Origin: CADEFX01 sp963840425
GTDB lineage: Bacteria > Pseudomonadota > Alphaproteobacteria > Rhizobiales > Hyphomicrobiaceae
Direction of reading: 5' to 3'
NCBI GenBank assembly: GCA_963840425.1
Contig: CAWIYZ010000007.1
Coordinates: 92,281-156,280 of the forward strand
Length of the DNA: 64,000 nucleotides
Of this stretch, positions 56,587 to 64,000 are shown one piece after another; the first letter of the stretch is position 1, and every line of letters starts with the position of its first letter. The notes under the pieces were generated by a model. It worked only from the letters and a program-made list of their open reading frames with translations, did not search any database and was not told the DNA's origin. A program made the translations under genes and the position numbers.

Positions 56587-58197
56587 ATGTCCGCTCGAGG
56601 CTTTGCGCGTCTTTGCTGGTTGGTGGCGGTCATTGTCGTGTTTGTGTCGCCCACCCAGGCCCAGCAGCCATCTGCGACGGCCCTTAGCAAGGCGCAACTC
56701 GAGCAACTCGTTGCTCCAATCGCACTCCATCCCGATGCGTTGCTGTCCCAGATGCTGATGGCCTCGACCTATCCGACTGAGGTCGTCCAGGCCGCCCGCT
56801 GGAGGCGCGAAAATCCTGGCATCTCAGGGCAAGCCTTGGAGGATGCCATGCAAAAGCAGCCATGGGATCCGAGTGTCAAGGCGCTCGCCGCAGTGCCGCA
56901 AACACTGCAAATGATGAATGACAAGCTGGATTGGACGCAGCGATTGGGCGATGCGTTCCTTGCCCAGCAGGAGGATCTCCTGGCGGCGGTCCAAGGCTTG
57001 CGCCAACGCGCCGAGGCTTCCGGCAATCTCAAGAGCACCGAGCATGTGAAAGTAAGCAAATCGCCAGCGCCCGCGACCGGCGGCCCCGCGACCGGCGGCA
57101 GGGGACCGGCGATCACCATCGAGTCCTCAACGCCCGACTACATGTATGTCCCCGTCTATGATCCCAGGGTTTGCTATGGGGACTGGCCATACTCGGACTA
57201 TGAGCCGTTCTACTGGTATCCTGAGGGTTACGTCGGTAGCGGTGTATTGAGCTGGGCAGCAGGCATTGCCATTGGCGCAGCAATTTGGGGCAATGCCGAC
57301 TGGTGGCGTGGTCGTGTCGATATTGATGTCGATCGCTACAATCGGTTTAACCGGACGAACATTGTCAACAAGGAATGGAACCACAATCCCCGACATCGCG
57401 GCAACGTCCCATATCGCGATGCTCATGTTGCTCAGCGTTTCGGCGATGGCAACCGCGCGGCTGCTCGCGACGCATTCCGCGGCAAGGCAGAGACGGGCCG
57501 CCGTGACTTGGCGACGAAAGCTGGCGCGGCGGCGGCTGCTGGTGCAGCTGGTGCGGCCGCTGCCGGCGCGGCTGCTAAAGCCAGAGCTGGCGCTGCGGCC
57601 AAGTCCAGGCCTGCTGCCACGCCGACCAAGCATGCTGGCAAGGCCAAGGCTGCTGCGAAGACAAAGTCTGCGGCCCACACCAATCGCGCCAAAAGCGCAA
57701 AGAATGCCAGCCGTGCCGCTGGGTCAAAGCAGGCTAGCAGGACAAGGCAGGCGAGCAGACCGAGAGCCACACCCCATAGGGCGCAGGCGCGAGCTCGCTC
57801 GCCGGTACGCCACGCCCAGAGACACGCGTTCCGTCCGAGCATGGGTGGACGCGGAGGCGGATTCCGAGCGTCCGGATTCCGAGGCGGTGGATTTCGAGGA
57901 GGTGGAGGCCGAGGCGGCGGTGGGCGTGGTGGTGGACGCCGGTCCGATGTCGCGCTCAAGCATGACATTGTTCTTCTCGGTCGTCTCGACAACGGCCTTG
58001 GGTTCTATCGGTTTGCCTACAACGGTTCCAACCAGGCCTATGTCGGTGTATTGGCGCAGGAAGTTCAAAAAGTCAGACCTGAGGCAGTTGTGCGCGGTTC
58101 GGACGGGTACTTGAGGGTCCATTACGACCAACTCGGCCTGAAGTTCCAGACCTATCGGCTGTGGACCGCGTCGGGCGCTCAGATTCCTGGGCGGTAG
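56587..58197 (+). CDS. DUF3300 family protein, copy 2 (intact)
   Basis: A 536-residue exported protein. The signal peptide (LVAVIVVFVSPTQAQQ) is followed by a DUF3300 domain (SKAQLEQLVAPIALHPDALL, LEDAMQKQPWDPSVKALAAV), an aromatic repeat-like stretch (YVPVYDPRVCYGDWPYSDYE), an alanine-, lysine- and arginine-rich low-complexity linker (about residues 310-430) and a glycine-arginine tract. The C-terminal 80 residues (SDVALKHDIVLLGRLDNGLG, FAYNGSNQAYVGVLAQEVQK) resemble a chaperone-of-endosialidase (peptidase S74) fold. It is the intact twin of the frameshifted gene at 17065-18690. Confidence 0.8.
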   Translation: MSARGFARLCWLVAVIVVFVSPTQAQQPSATALSKAQLEQLVAPIALHPDALLSQMLMASTYPTEVVQAARWRRENPGISGQALEDAMQKQPWDPSVKALAAVPQTLQMMNDKLDWTQRLGDAFLAQQEDLLAAVQGLRQRAEASGNLKSTEHVKVSKSPAPATGGPATGGRGPAITIESSTPDYMYVPVYDPRVCYGDWPYSDYEPFYWYPEGYVGSGVLSWAAGIAIGAAIWGNADWWRGRVDIDVDRYNRFNRTNIVNKEWNHNPRHRGNVPYRDAHVAQRFGDGNRAAARDAFRGKAETGRRDLATKAGAAAAAGAAGAAAAGAAAKARAGAAAKSRPAATPTKHAGKAKAAAKTKSAAHTNRAKSAKNASRAAGSKQASRTRQASRPRATPHRAQARARSPVRHAQRHAFRPSMGGRGGGFRASGFRGGGFRGGGGRGGGGRGGGRRSDVALKHDIVLLGRLDNGLGFYRFAYNGSNQAYVGVLAQEVQKVRPEAVVRGSDGYLRVHYDQLGLKFQTYRLWTASGAQIPGR

Positions 58198-58412
58198 TCC
58201 GGAGCAAATAGACCAGGTGCCGACGTCAGCGTGGGCATCGGTTTCCTCGTTATGAATGAGGCGAATTAGGCGGGGACAAGAGCGCTTGGGCGCTCGGCAA
58301 TTCTCCGACCTCCAGTTATTCCCTGTGTCATCTCAGCATTTGTTGGGACTGACACGCCAGGCCGTCGCAGACATATTGATGGTGTTGCGTGGCTCGTGCC
58401 GGGGATGTGGCC

Positions 58413-59723
58413 ATGAACGTCAGTCGACGGGATAGTTTCAAGCTGCTCGCGCTTGCCAGCACGGCTGCGTACACCCTGTCGCCAACGCCCGTCGCTGCCG
58501 TGACGCCGCACACCTTGGTTCTCGGCAACGGTTTGCGGGCACATCTGATCTCAAGCCCATGTGGTTATGTCGGCCTATCCTTGATTCTGCGCAGCGAGGA
58601 GATTGTGCATCAGCACGGACTGGCGCACCTCATGGAGCATACCTCGTTCTCCGGCGCGGCTGGGTTGCTGACGGCGCACGAGGTGGCAGAGGCGCAGCGA
58701 GATTGTCTCCAAGACTGTAATGCCTCGACTGCGCTTGGCGTATTGCGCTGGGACGCAAGCTTTCTTCCGCGTCACCTGTCGCAAGTCCTTTCTCTCCTCA
58801 GCGACATCACGCTGGATCAGAAATTCGACGCTGAAACCGTCGCACGAGAGGCCAATATCGTCCTCGAAGAGCTCTACTTGGATAAGTACAAGGCCAACAT
58901 GCGCCAGGAGAGAGCATTCGACGCGGCGCTTTACGGCGAGAGCCATCCTCACGTCGGGCGAACGCTTGACGCGCAAATCGCAACCGCCAGACTGCCAGCG
59001 GCAGAGCTGGCGGCGCGGCTGCGCAGTTATGCGGCGTCGCTGCGCTTGCCGGCCAACATGGATCTTTTCCTCGTCGGTCAATTCGAGACCGAGACGGTCG
59101 CGAACTGGATCGACCAGTACTTTGGCAAGCATGCCTATGCGCGCGGACCCTACCTCGACTTGCCCACGATTGGTGTTACCCGAGCCTACCGCGCGTTGGC
59201 GGGTGTGTCGCACGAGCTAAAGCGTCCATTATCCGAGCTGGTGATCGGGTGGAATACGGGAGTAACGGCGACCGATCCTGACGCGCAAACCTTGGTGGCA
59301 CTTTGCGAGTACTTGAAAGAACTCCTCTTCAAGCAACTGCGCGAACAACATGGCGATACCTACACGCCGGAGGTGGCGTATCGACCCGATGGGTGTAGCG
59401 GCATCATCAGCATTGCGCTTTCCAGCAGCAAGCATCCCGCCACGCTGGAACAGCGAGTCTTGGACAGCATGCAGTCCCTGAAGACCGACTTGGACGCACA
59501 TGAGGCAACACGACTGCGCGACCGTGCCGAGTTACGTCGCAGGAAAATAGCGATCAGGCCGGAAGCACAGGTTGAATGCATGGTGAGAAGAACGGTCGAT
59601 GGAGCATCGGTCGACGAGATGGCACCCGAGACCGTCAGTCGGGACGAGCTTCTTGCTGCTGCGCTCAGATATCTGCCCTCGCACAAAGGGGGATACGTGC
59701 GGCTGGCGCTGCGCGGGCAATAG
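58413..59723 (+). CDS. M16 family zinc metallopeptidase with Tat signal
   Basis: Pitrilysin-family peptidase of about 436 residues. The twin-arginine leader is MNVSRRDSFKLLALASTAAY. The inverted zinc motif HLMEH is at 72-76, preceded by GL and followed by the remote glutamate near 150 in NIVLEELYLD. The C-terminal half carries HPATLEQRVLDSMQSLK and is shorter than in many M16 enzymes. The Tat leader predicts folding with metal before export. The start at 58413 fits the leader; a GTG/ATG at 58389 is also open. Confidence 0.82.
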   Translation: MNVSRRDSFKLLALASTAAYTLSPTPVAAVTPHTLVLGNGLRAHLISSPCGYVGLSLILRSEEIVHQHGLAHLMEHTSFSGAAGLLTAHEVAEAQRDCLQDCNASTALGVLRWDASFLPRHLSQVLSLLSDITLDQKFDAETVAREANIVLEELYLDKYKANMRQERAFDAALYGESHPHVGRTLDAQIATARLPAAELAARLRSYAASLRLPANMDLFLVGQFETETVANWIDQYFGKHAYARGPYLDLPTIGVTRAYRALAGVSHELKRPLSELVIGWNTGVTATDPDAQTLVALCEYLKELLFKQLREQHGDTYTPEVAYRPDGCSGIISIALSSSKHPATLEQRVLDSMQSLKTDLDAHEATRLRDRAELRRRKIAIRPEAQVECMVRRTVDGASVDEMAPETVSRDELLAAALRYLPSHKGGYVRLALRGQ

Positions 59724-60193
59724 CGATATGCCGAGTAGTTTCGCTTCACAGGACGGGGTCGGCAGGGCTGAAGGGCAGGGACGCAGGCACAAAGCATACA
59801 TTGGCCTTGGCAACCAATTTGACAACCAAATGTTGGAGCCGCCTAAAACAAAGGACACTATCGGAGCAGTCTAGTGAGATCCCCCTCTCACTAGATGGGT
59901 GCCCCTCTCCCCCATCGAACCCAGGGCCCCGAGCATCGCGCACCCCACGCTTGGCCAGGCGTGGGGTGTTTGCTGTCAATGTGTGTGGTGCCCCTCTTGA
60001 TTGCGGCGCTAGCGGCGTTTGTATCTGGCTCGCTGCGCATACCGAGGCCGCCCTAACCTGGCTGGGACAGGATGCCCTCTGACATGCAATCGGTTTCGAG
60101 GCGAGCCATCACGTTGCCCCTATTGCGCAGATATACTGTCATTAACCATAATGGTCCCGCCAAGTACTGCGGTTTCAATGAGGGGGACGCGGG
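59724..60193. other. Intergenic region
   Basis: About 470 bases with no supported protein gene; it contains the hairpin at 59941-59968. Confidence 0.35.
59941..59968. terminator. Strong hairpin, probable terminator
   Basis: CACCCCACGC and GCGTGGGGTG form a perfect ten-base-pair stem around TTGGCCAG. It is followed by TTTGCTG on the plus strand. The T run is short but the stem is very stable; it may end the M16 peptidase transcript. Confidence 0.55.
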
Positions 60194-60598
60194 TTGGCTC
60201 AAGAGCGCGTGGAAAGTTTGGCGTTGTGGATGTCAGACCAACTCTGTCCGCTCCTGCCCTACGTTGGTGCCCACCCTTGCTGGACGTCGTCCGACCAATA
60301 CCTCGTCGGTATCGCAGGTTGGATATTTGCAGGCACCATCCTCCTCATGCTGATGGGCATTTCCGAGAACATTGAAAGCCGCAAAGCTGGGCGATCTTCG
60401 GTCAGATCAAGCGTGCCCGTATTGGAGATAAGGGCGCTGACGCTCCAGAGCCCTCACCCATTAGACGTGATGGCTGTCAGCCGTGCGCCAACTCACCGAC
60501 GTGTCCGCCGCATGAAGAGCCGGCGTCGCCACCTCCTCCATGAACCAAGACCGGTCCAATCCATGGGCGTTGAGGTTGCCGCTGGTGACCGCAACTAA
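60194..60598 (+). CDS. Possible small membrane protein
   Basis: A frame of 134 codons beginning with TTG at 60194 after GAGGGGGACGC. The first 70 residues look protein-like (MSDQLCPLLPYVGAHPCWTS, then a helix IAGWIFAGTILLMLMGI); the remainder is arginine-rich and less convincing. No recognised family. Confidence 0.3.
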   Translation: MAQERVESLALWMSDQLCPLLPYVGAHPCWTSSDQYLVGIAGWIFAGTILLMLMGISENIESRKAGRSSVRSSVPVLEIRALTLQSPHPLDVMAVSRAPTHRRVRRMKSRRRHLLHEPRPVQSMGVEVAAGDRN

Positions 60599-60648
60599 GC
60601 CTGGCGAGGTTGCCGCGGGAAAGCGCGAGGCAATAGAGCCAGTCGGGG

Positions 60649-61323
60649 CTACTGAACCGTGCGGGCGCCATAGATGCGGACGGCGCCGCTGACATCGCCC
60701 GCCTGCAGGGCACGGAAGCTTTCCAGATAGTCCATCGACATAAGCTGTCCGTGCGGTTCGGGGTGATTAAGTCCGATGGCGTGGCCGATCTCGTGGGCGA
60801 TGGTGTAGCGCAGGTCATACACGGCGAGATTGCCGTCGAAGCCCACCTTCCAGCGCTTGATGGGATTGAGGCAGATCAACGAGCGGTCGATCTGGCGCAG
60901 TGTGCCGGTGCCGTCCTTGACGTACTGTACATCGGCATAAGCGTAGCCGACAGGGTCTGCCTGGGCGCCGATGAGGATATCGGGTTTGATGTCGTCTGCC
61001 GCCGGCTCGAAGCGGATGTTGGCAACCCGCTCCCACATGTCGAAGGCAACCCGCACTTCCTCCAGAAACAGGATCTTGGAAACGCCGGACTGCGCCAGAA
61101 GGCCATCCACCGGAACCATGCGTCGGCAGTTGTGGGCGTCGTCGAATGCCACATTCTTATCGACGAAAGCGTAGGTGACTTTGACCGGTTGCAAGCCGCT
61201 TGCGCCCCACCGGACGTACTGACCGCCGAAATCGAGAAGGCGAAACCCGAGGTGCGTCTGCGCATGAACGCCGCCGATTGCAACCAAGCTGGCCATACAC
61301 AGGCCCGCAAGCAAGCTCCTCAA
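60649..61323 (-). CDS. Secreted matrixin-like zinc metalloprotease (M10 family)
   Basis: An exported 224-residue metalloprotease. The signal peptide (SLLAGLCMASLVAIGGVHA) precedes a catalytic domain with the metzincin motif HEIGHAIGLNH at 177-187 (zinc His177, His181 and His187, catalytic Glu178) and a methionine turn near 194-197 (QLMSMDYL). The domain opens YAFVDKNVAFDD and has AFDMWERVANIRFEPAADD as in matrixins. No propeptide cysteine switch or haemopexin repeats are seen. Confidence 0.9.
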   Translation of the reverse strand: MRSLLAGLCMASLVAIGGVHAQTHLGFRLLDFGGQYVRWGASGLQPVKVTYAFVDKNVAFDDAHNCRRMVPVDGLLAQSGVSKILFLEEVRVAFDMWERVANIRFEPAADDIKPDILIGAQADPVGYAYADVQYVKDGTGTLRQIDRSLICLNPIKRWKVGFDGNLAVYDLRYTIAHEIGHAIGLNHPEPHGQLMSMDYLESFRALQAGDVSGAVRIYGARTVQ

Positions 61324-61919
61324 TGCAGATCCCCGTTAGGTTTTGCTGCCCTGTCACCAGACGAGACGCAACGATGGTTGATTTGATTAGACTGCATGAT
61401 GATCAGACCCTGACGACCTCTGCCACATCCCGCAAACGGTTGCGGCCAACAGGTCGACAGCACTCAAAAAGCCTGCAATCCCGTTCACTTTTATCGTCTG
61501 CCCACAAACTATCTGGCGCATATGAGAAGTGTGCGATTTAATACATTTAGCATCGCGAGACCACAAGTTTCTCGCTCGAGGACCGCGTCCCACCGGACGC
61601 GAACTGTCCGCCGGGATGGCGACCTATCGACCCAAACTACCGATGATGCGCGAGCGCCGGATGGCGTCGGCCTCGTGCGCAAGCGCAAGCTTGGACGCTG
61701 GTCGTCTGCATCGATGAGTTAGAGCGACGCGCTCGAAGTCGAAGATGTCGCGTCAATTGGCGCGGCTTCTTTCCATGCAGGGATGAGGACTGGGACTTCA
61801 ACGTATGTCGGTGCGTATGCTTCGTTCGTTCAGTCGCCTGGAAGAGCCATCGCGCACCAACCACGCACGACACTGAGACCGAGATCATCAGGAAGGCCCG
61901 GACAACGGTTTCCGTACCT
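61324..61919. other. Gene-poor region
   Basis: About 600 bases with no frame I can support. Base composition is less GC-rich than the rest of the window. Confidence 0.35.
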
Positions 61920-62132
61920 TCAGGGTAGCACGCTCACGTTGTTGAACTCCGTGGCGACTAGGTCCGCCCTGCATGACCCCTTCCTGATTGAGGTAGGTCT
62001 GCCAGATAGGGATCCATGCTCGATGGTTAGGCACAAATGGCTCAATGCTCGCTGCAGCGCCATTTCCAGCGCCATTTCGTCCATGGTCGGATCGCCTTCG
62101 AACTCCACTTTGACCATCGCGGTGATCTTCAT
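61920..62132 (-). CDS. Small hypothetical protein
   Basis: A 70-residue soluble protein (MKITAMVKVEFEGDPTMDEM, then ALEMALQRALSHLC). GGAG precedes the ATG at 62132 at a reasonable distance. The first 40 residues look like a beta strand followed by a helix. No family recognised. Confidence 0.45.
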   Translation of the reverse strand: MKITAMVKVEFEGDPTMDEMALEMALQRALSHLCLTIEHGSLSGRPTSIRKGSCRADLVATEFNNVSVLP

Positions 62133-62495
62133 GTCAGAGCTCCGACCTATGCCTCTTACCCACACACCCACATTAACTATCCCCAGTTCACCGTGGTCTA
62201 ATGAAGGCTGCCATAGTGGGTCTCCCTCGGCACTTGCCTGTGGCGAGGGCGTCGCAAACCACAGATGGCGATCCGTGGTTGCCTGGCGCCTTCACTCCAG
62301 CCAACCGGCTCGAAGCTCTTTCACGTGATCTGGAAAGCGGCTGCAACGGCTCACACCGCGTAGGTATCGACCCCATCGCGTCAGGATCGGGCAGACCCAA
62401 ATCTGAAGCGCTCATTTTTGATAACTCAGATCTGCTGTCGCCGCCTTCCAGCTCGCGAGCTGGATGTTGCTCTTTCACAACTAGGAGAGCTTTCA
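62133..62495. other. Gene-poor region
   Basis: About 360 bases; no gene supported on either strand. Confidence 0.3.
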
Positions 62496-62736
62496 ATGGC
62501 GAACGACCCGACGCGCTACGCGTGGTGCGAGCAAATCTTGGATTAAAACGGCGAACCCGGCAGGGACGGTCAAAAACTTACCGGAGTCCCGTTGGTACAA
62601 GGTCAAGGGCGCCTATACGCATCCCCCCTGCTTCGACTTGCAGATGCAGAAGGAAAACAGCGAGCCCGTCTTCTCGGTTCCACTGCGGTTAGTTCCTCCA
62701 TGGAAGGTCCCGTTGAGAGGGTCTCGAACCTCTTAG
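62496..62736 (+). pseudogene. Small hypothetical gene, probable frameshift
   Basis: AGGAGAGC precedes ATG at 62496, which begins MANDPTRYAWCEQILD and then meets TAA at 62544-62546. The next frame is open from 62485 to 62736 and reads WIKTANPAGTVKNLPESRW, VKGAYTHPPCFDLQMQKENS, which looks like genuine protein. Joining them with a one-base change near 62540 gives about 80 residues. No recognised family. Confidence 0.4.
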
Positions 62737-62842
62737 CGACAGCGGCGTTATCGGCGCTGAAAACTCCGTCCTCCGCGAACCGTCGCGGAGCCTCTGCTGC
62801 GAACGAATGGTCGCTCGTAGCTAGGCTCTTTGAGGTTCGGCC

Positions 62843-63269
62843 ATGAAATGGGAATGGAAGGATGACATCGCTTCTCTCATCGTCCCGCTCACTCTGGCAA
62901 TCGTCACGCTCTGCCTTTTCGCAGCTCCGGCGAAAGCTGACGGACCCGCGCAAGCGCACGGTGTACTCTGCGACACCCTGCATGAAGTGGAAACGTACAT
63001 TACGCTTGCGGGCACAGGAACGCCTGCACGCGAAGCACTCGAAATCGGTGAACGCCGCTGCGGGGAAACCCAACGCCTGCGTCTTCGGACATGTCGTCTT
63101 CGAGACACTCGAAGAGGTAAAGGATATCACCGTCAGTGAGCACCAGCTCACTATCATAAAGCTCGCGATCATTGCCGTTCACACGCCCATGGGCTTCATG
63201 CCGATCGCGATGACGCAGTTCATGGTCGTCGAACGAAAACTCATCTATCCACCCCGATTAGGTGCCTAA
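62843..63269 (+). pseudogene. Small secreted hypothetical protein, one frameshift
   Basis: ATG at 62843 opens a signal peptide (LIVPLTLAIVTLCLFAAPAKA) and then GVLCDTLHEVETYITLAGTG. The frame changes near 63050; the next frame supplies NAAAGKPNACVFGHVVFETL and ends PPRLGA at 63269. CDT...ACV with an intervening VNA is a pattern I associate with small exported proteins of phage-like or accessory regions in this order. One extra G would explain the break. Confidence 0.5.
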
Positions 63270-63322
63270 GTAGCGGCCTTCGGTGTTCCCCGCTCAAAAA
63301 AGGAACACCACCATTTTCATAC

Positions 63323-63393
63323 TGCCGGTTCGTACAATGGTCGAACTCGAGGCTTTGGTCCTCGCAACGTTGGTTCGATTCCAACGCCGGCAA
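63323..63393 (+). tRNA. tRNA-Gln(TTG)
   Basis: All arms are present in 71 bases: acceptor TGCCGGT/GCCGGCA (one T-G pair), D arm GTAC/GAAC (one mismatch) with AATGGTC loop, anticodon stem CGAGG/CCTCG with loop CTTTGGT giving anticodon TTG, four-base variable loop, and T arm GTTGG-TTCGATT-CCAAC. The first pair T1-A72 is a glutamine identity feature. CCA is not encoded. The D-stem mismatch and G at position 37 are slightly unusual, as in phage- or element-borne tRNAs. Confidence 0.75.
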
Positions 63394-63472
63394 ATGACCG
63401 CTCAGGAATTTACGTTCGCTTTACCGAATCAACTGAGCTTGGGTTGCTTCCCGAAGCAAAGGGAGCCCCTAG

Positions 63473-63913
63473 ATGGCCACCAAGCACCGAGCCTCTGCTC
63501 AACAAAACGCGAGTGAGGCCAAGCGGTACCGCCGGTTCGCCAAGCACTTGCGCCGATGGCAGAACGGCGAGCCCGTCAGAACTTACGACACCCGCTGGCT
63601 TGCGTACCTGCAGGAGCAGCTCAACTCTGCGCACGCCAAAGAATGTAGGCTTCTCGGAACTGTCGCGCCAAGCCACGCGTTGTTTCTGGTGCCTTATGAG
63701 GAGTTTGGCACCATGAGTTCACAGCCCACTTCGCTCGAACGCGCCTTTGAGCTCGCACGCTCCGGCCAGTTTCCTTCTCTCGAAGACATCCGACACCAGC
63801 TCGACCGCGAAGGTCTTAATCCACGGCAGGTCGTAGGACCGGTGCTGCAAAGACAGCTCAAAAACCTCATCTACGAAGCGCACCCAGAAGAGCGTCGCGG
63901 CTTGCGGAGGTAA
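63473..63913 (+). CDS. Hypothetical protein
   Basis: A 146-residue protein in two parts: a basic N-terminal half (ASEAKRYRRFAKHLRRWQNG, then TRWLAYLQEQLNSAHAKECR) and a C-terminal half (PTSLERAFELARSGQFPSLE, IRHQLDREGLNPRQVVGPVL). The second half can stand alone from ATG at 63713. The ATG at 63473 follows the tRNA by 80 bases. No function is known. Confidence 0.5.
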   Translation: MATKHRASAQQNASEAKRYRRFAKHLRRWQNGEPVRTYDTRWLAYLQEQLNSAHAKECRLLGTVAPSHALFLVPYEEFGTMSSQPTSLERAFELARSGQFPSLEDIRHQLDREGLNPRQVVGPVLQRQLKNLIYEAHPEERRGLRR

Positions 63914-64000
63914 GCAGACCTACAGCATCGGCACGATCTTGCGCACCGCGTGTGTGTGTCGGCCAGCGCCGGGTGGAACTCTAGCTCCAGCCGCGCAGTG

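Noticed and set aside
56360..56758. A 132-codon frame upstream of and overlapping DUF3300 copy 2.
   Set aside because: It overlaps the signal-peptide region of the intact DUF3300 gene in another frame and has no protein-like features.
62201..62692. A 163-codon plus-strand frame across the gene-poor terminal region.
   Set aside because: Low-complexity arginine- and serine-rich translation without a ribosome binding site. A better-supported frameshifted gene (62496-62736) lies within it.
62700..62775. Minus-strand sequence with a tRNA-like T-loop (GGTTCGAGACC) and a possible GAT-containing loop.
   Set aside because: The T stem would need an eight-base loop, the anticodon stem does not pair over five bases, and no acceptor stem closes. 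It does not fold as a tRNA.
63283..63516. A 77-codon plus-strand frame overlapping the tRNA-Gln.
   Set aside because: It is an incidental open frame across the tRNA; the tRNA structure explains the sequence better.
63914..64000. Possible 3' end of a minus-strand gene ending at 63920 (VPPGAGRHTHAVRKIVPML).
   Set aside because: Only about 26 codons are inside the window and no family can be assigned.

Overview
The window is GC-rich bacterial DNA that reads like a member of the Alphaproteobacteria, most likely Hyphomicrobiales (Bradyrhizobium / Rhodoplanes / Xanthobacteraceae-like). The evidence is a tad/cpa pilus locus, a PHB and acetate metabolism cluster linking a DUF3141 PhaC-like protein with pta-ackA-fabI, TctABC and Liv transporters, and small secreted cysteine-rich proteins common in that order. 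The taxonomic call is inference. A striking technical property is the number of single-base frame changes inside otherwise well-conserved genes, concentrated at about 1-0.7, 3.2-6.9 and 24.5-33 kb. I read most of these as sequence errors or decay and annotate such genes over their full reconstructed span.

Layout. 0-3.2 kb: 3' part of a Flp/Tad pilus operon (cpaF end, tadB, tadC, tadD). 3.2-6.0 kb (minus): iron-type ABC importer (fused permease and binding protein), badly frameshifted. 6.2-14.3 kb (minus): ketone-body/PHB/acetate cluster (CoA-transferase subunits, 3-hydroxybutyrate dehydrogenase, FabI, AckA, Pta, an unknown protein, DUF3141 PhaC-like protein), followed by a GNAT protein, a Cys-rich secreted protein and an AI-2E/PerM family membrane protein. 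17.1-18.7 kb (minus) and 56.6-58.2 kb (plus): two inverted copies of a DUF3300 gene. 19.6-25.1 kb (plus): Old-Yellow-Enzyme/4Fe-4S/FAD reductase with a tripartite tricarboxylate transporter (tctB, tctA, tctC) and a GlcG/HbpS protein. 25-28.3 kb: small hypotheticals, a DUF808 protein and a polyhydroxyalkanoate granule-associated family protein. 28.8-36.1 kb: livKHMGF plus two PuuE-type deacetylases and an isochorismatase-like cysteine hydrolase, together suggesting uptake and hydrolysis of an amide or ureide. 36-52 kb: largely single catabolic genes (GST YghU, TSUP permease, SDR, epoxide hydrolase, maleate-isomerase-like, NitT/TauT binding protein, MmgE/PrpD, MFS, pyrophosphatase, acyl-CoA dehydrogenase, flavin monooxygenase). 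52-61 kb: secreted or envelope proteins of unknown role, an orphan NarL-type regulator, a Tat-exported M16 peptidase and a matrixin-like metalloprotease. 61.3-64 kb: sparse region of small unknown genes with a tRNA-Gln.

The two most unusual items are: (1) a ResA/TlpA-like redox protein at 40849-41946, interrupted by exactly one in-frame TGA at the position of the catalytic cysteine (W-A-S-W-TGA-G-C), with a hairpin starting at the next base, which makes it a strong selenoprotein candidate; and (2) a 141-bp non-coding unit at 53770-53910 closed by perfect 12-bp inverted repeats, holding a long internal hairpin and a minus-strand terminator, a candidate structured RNA or miniature element.
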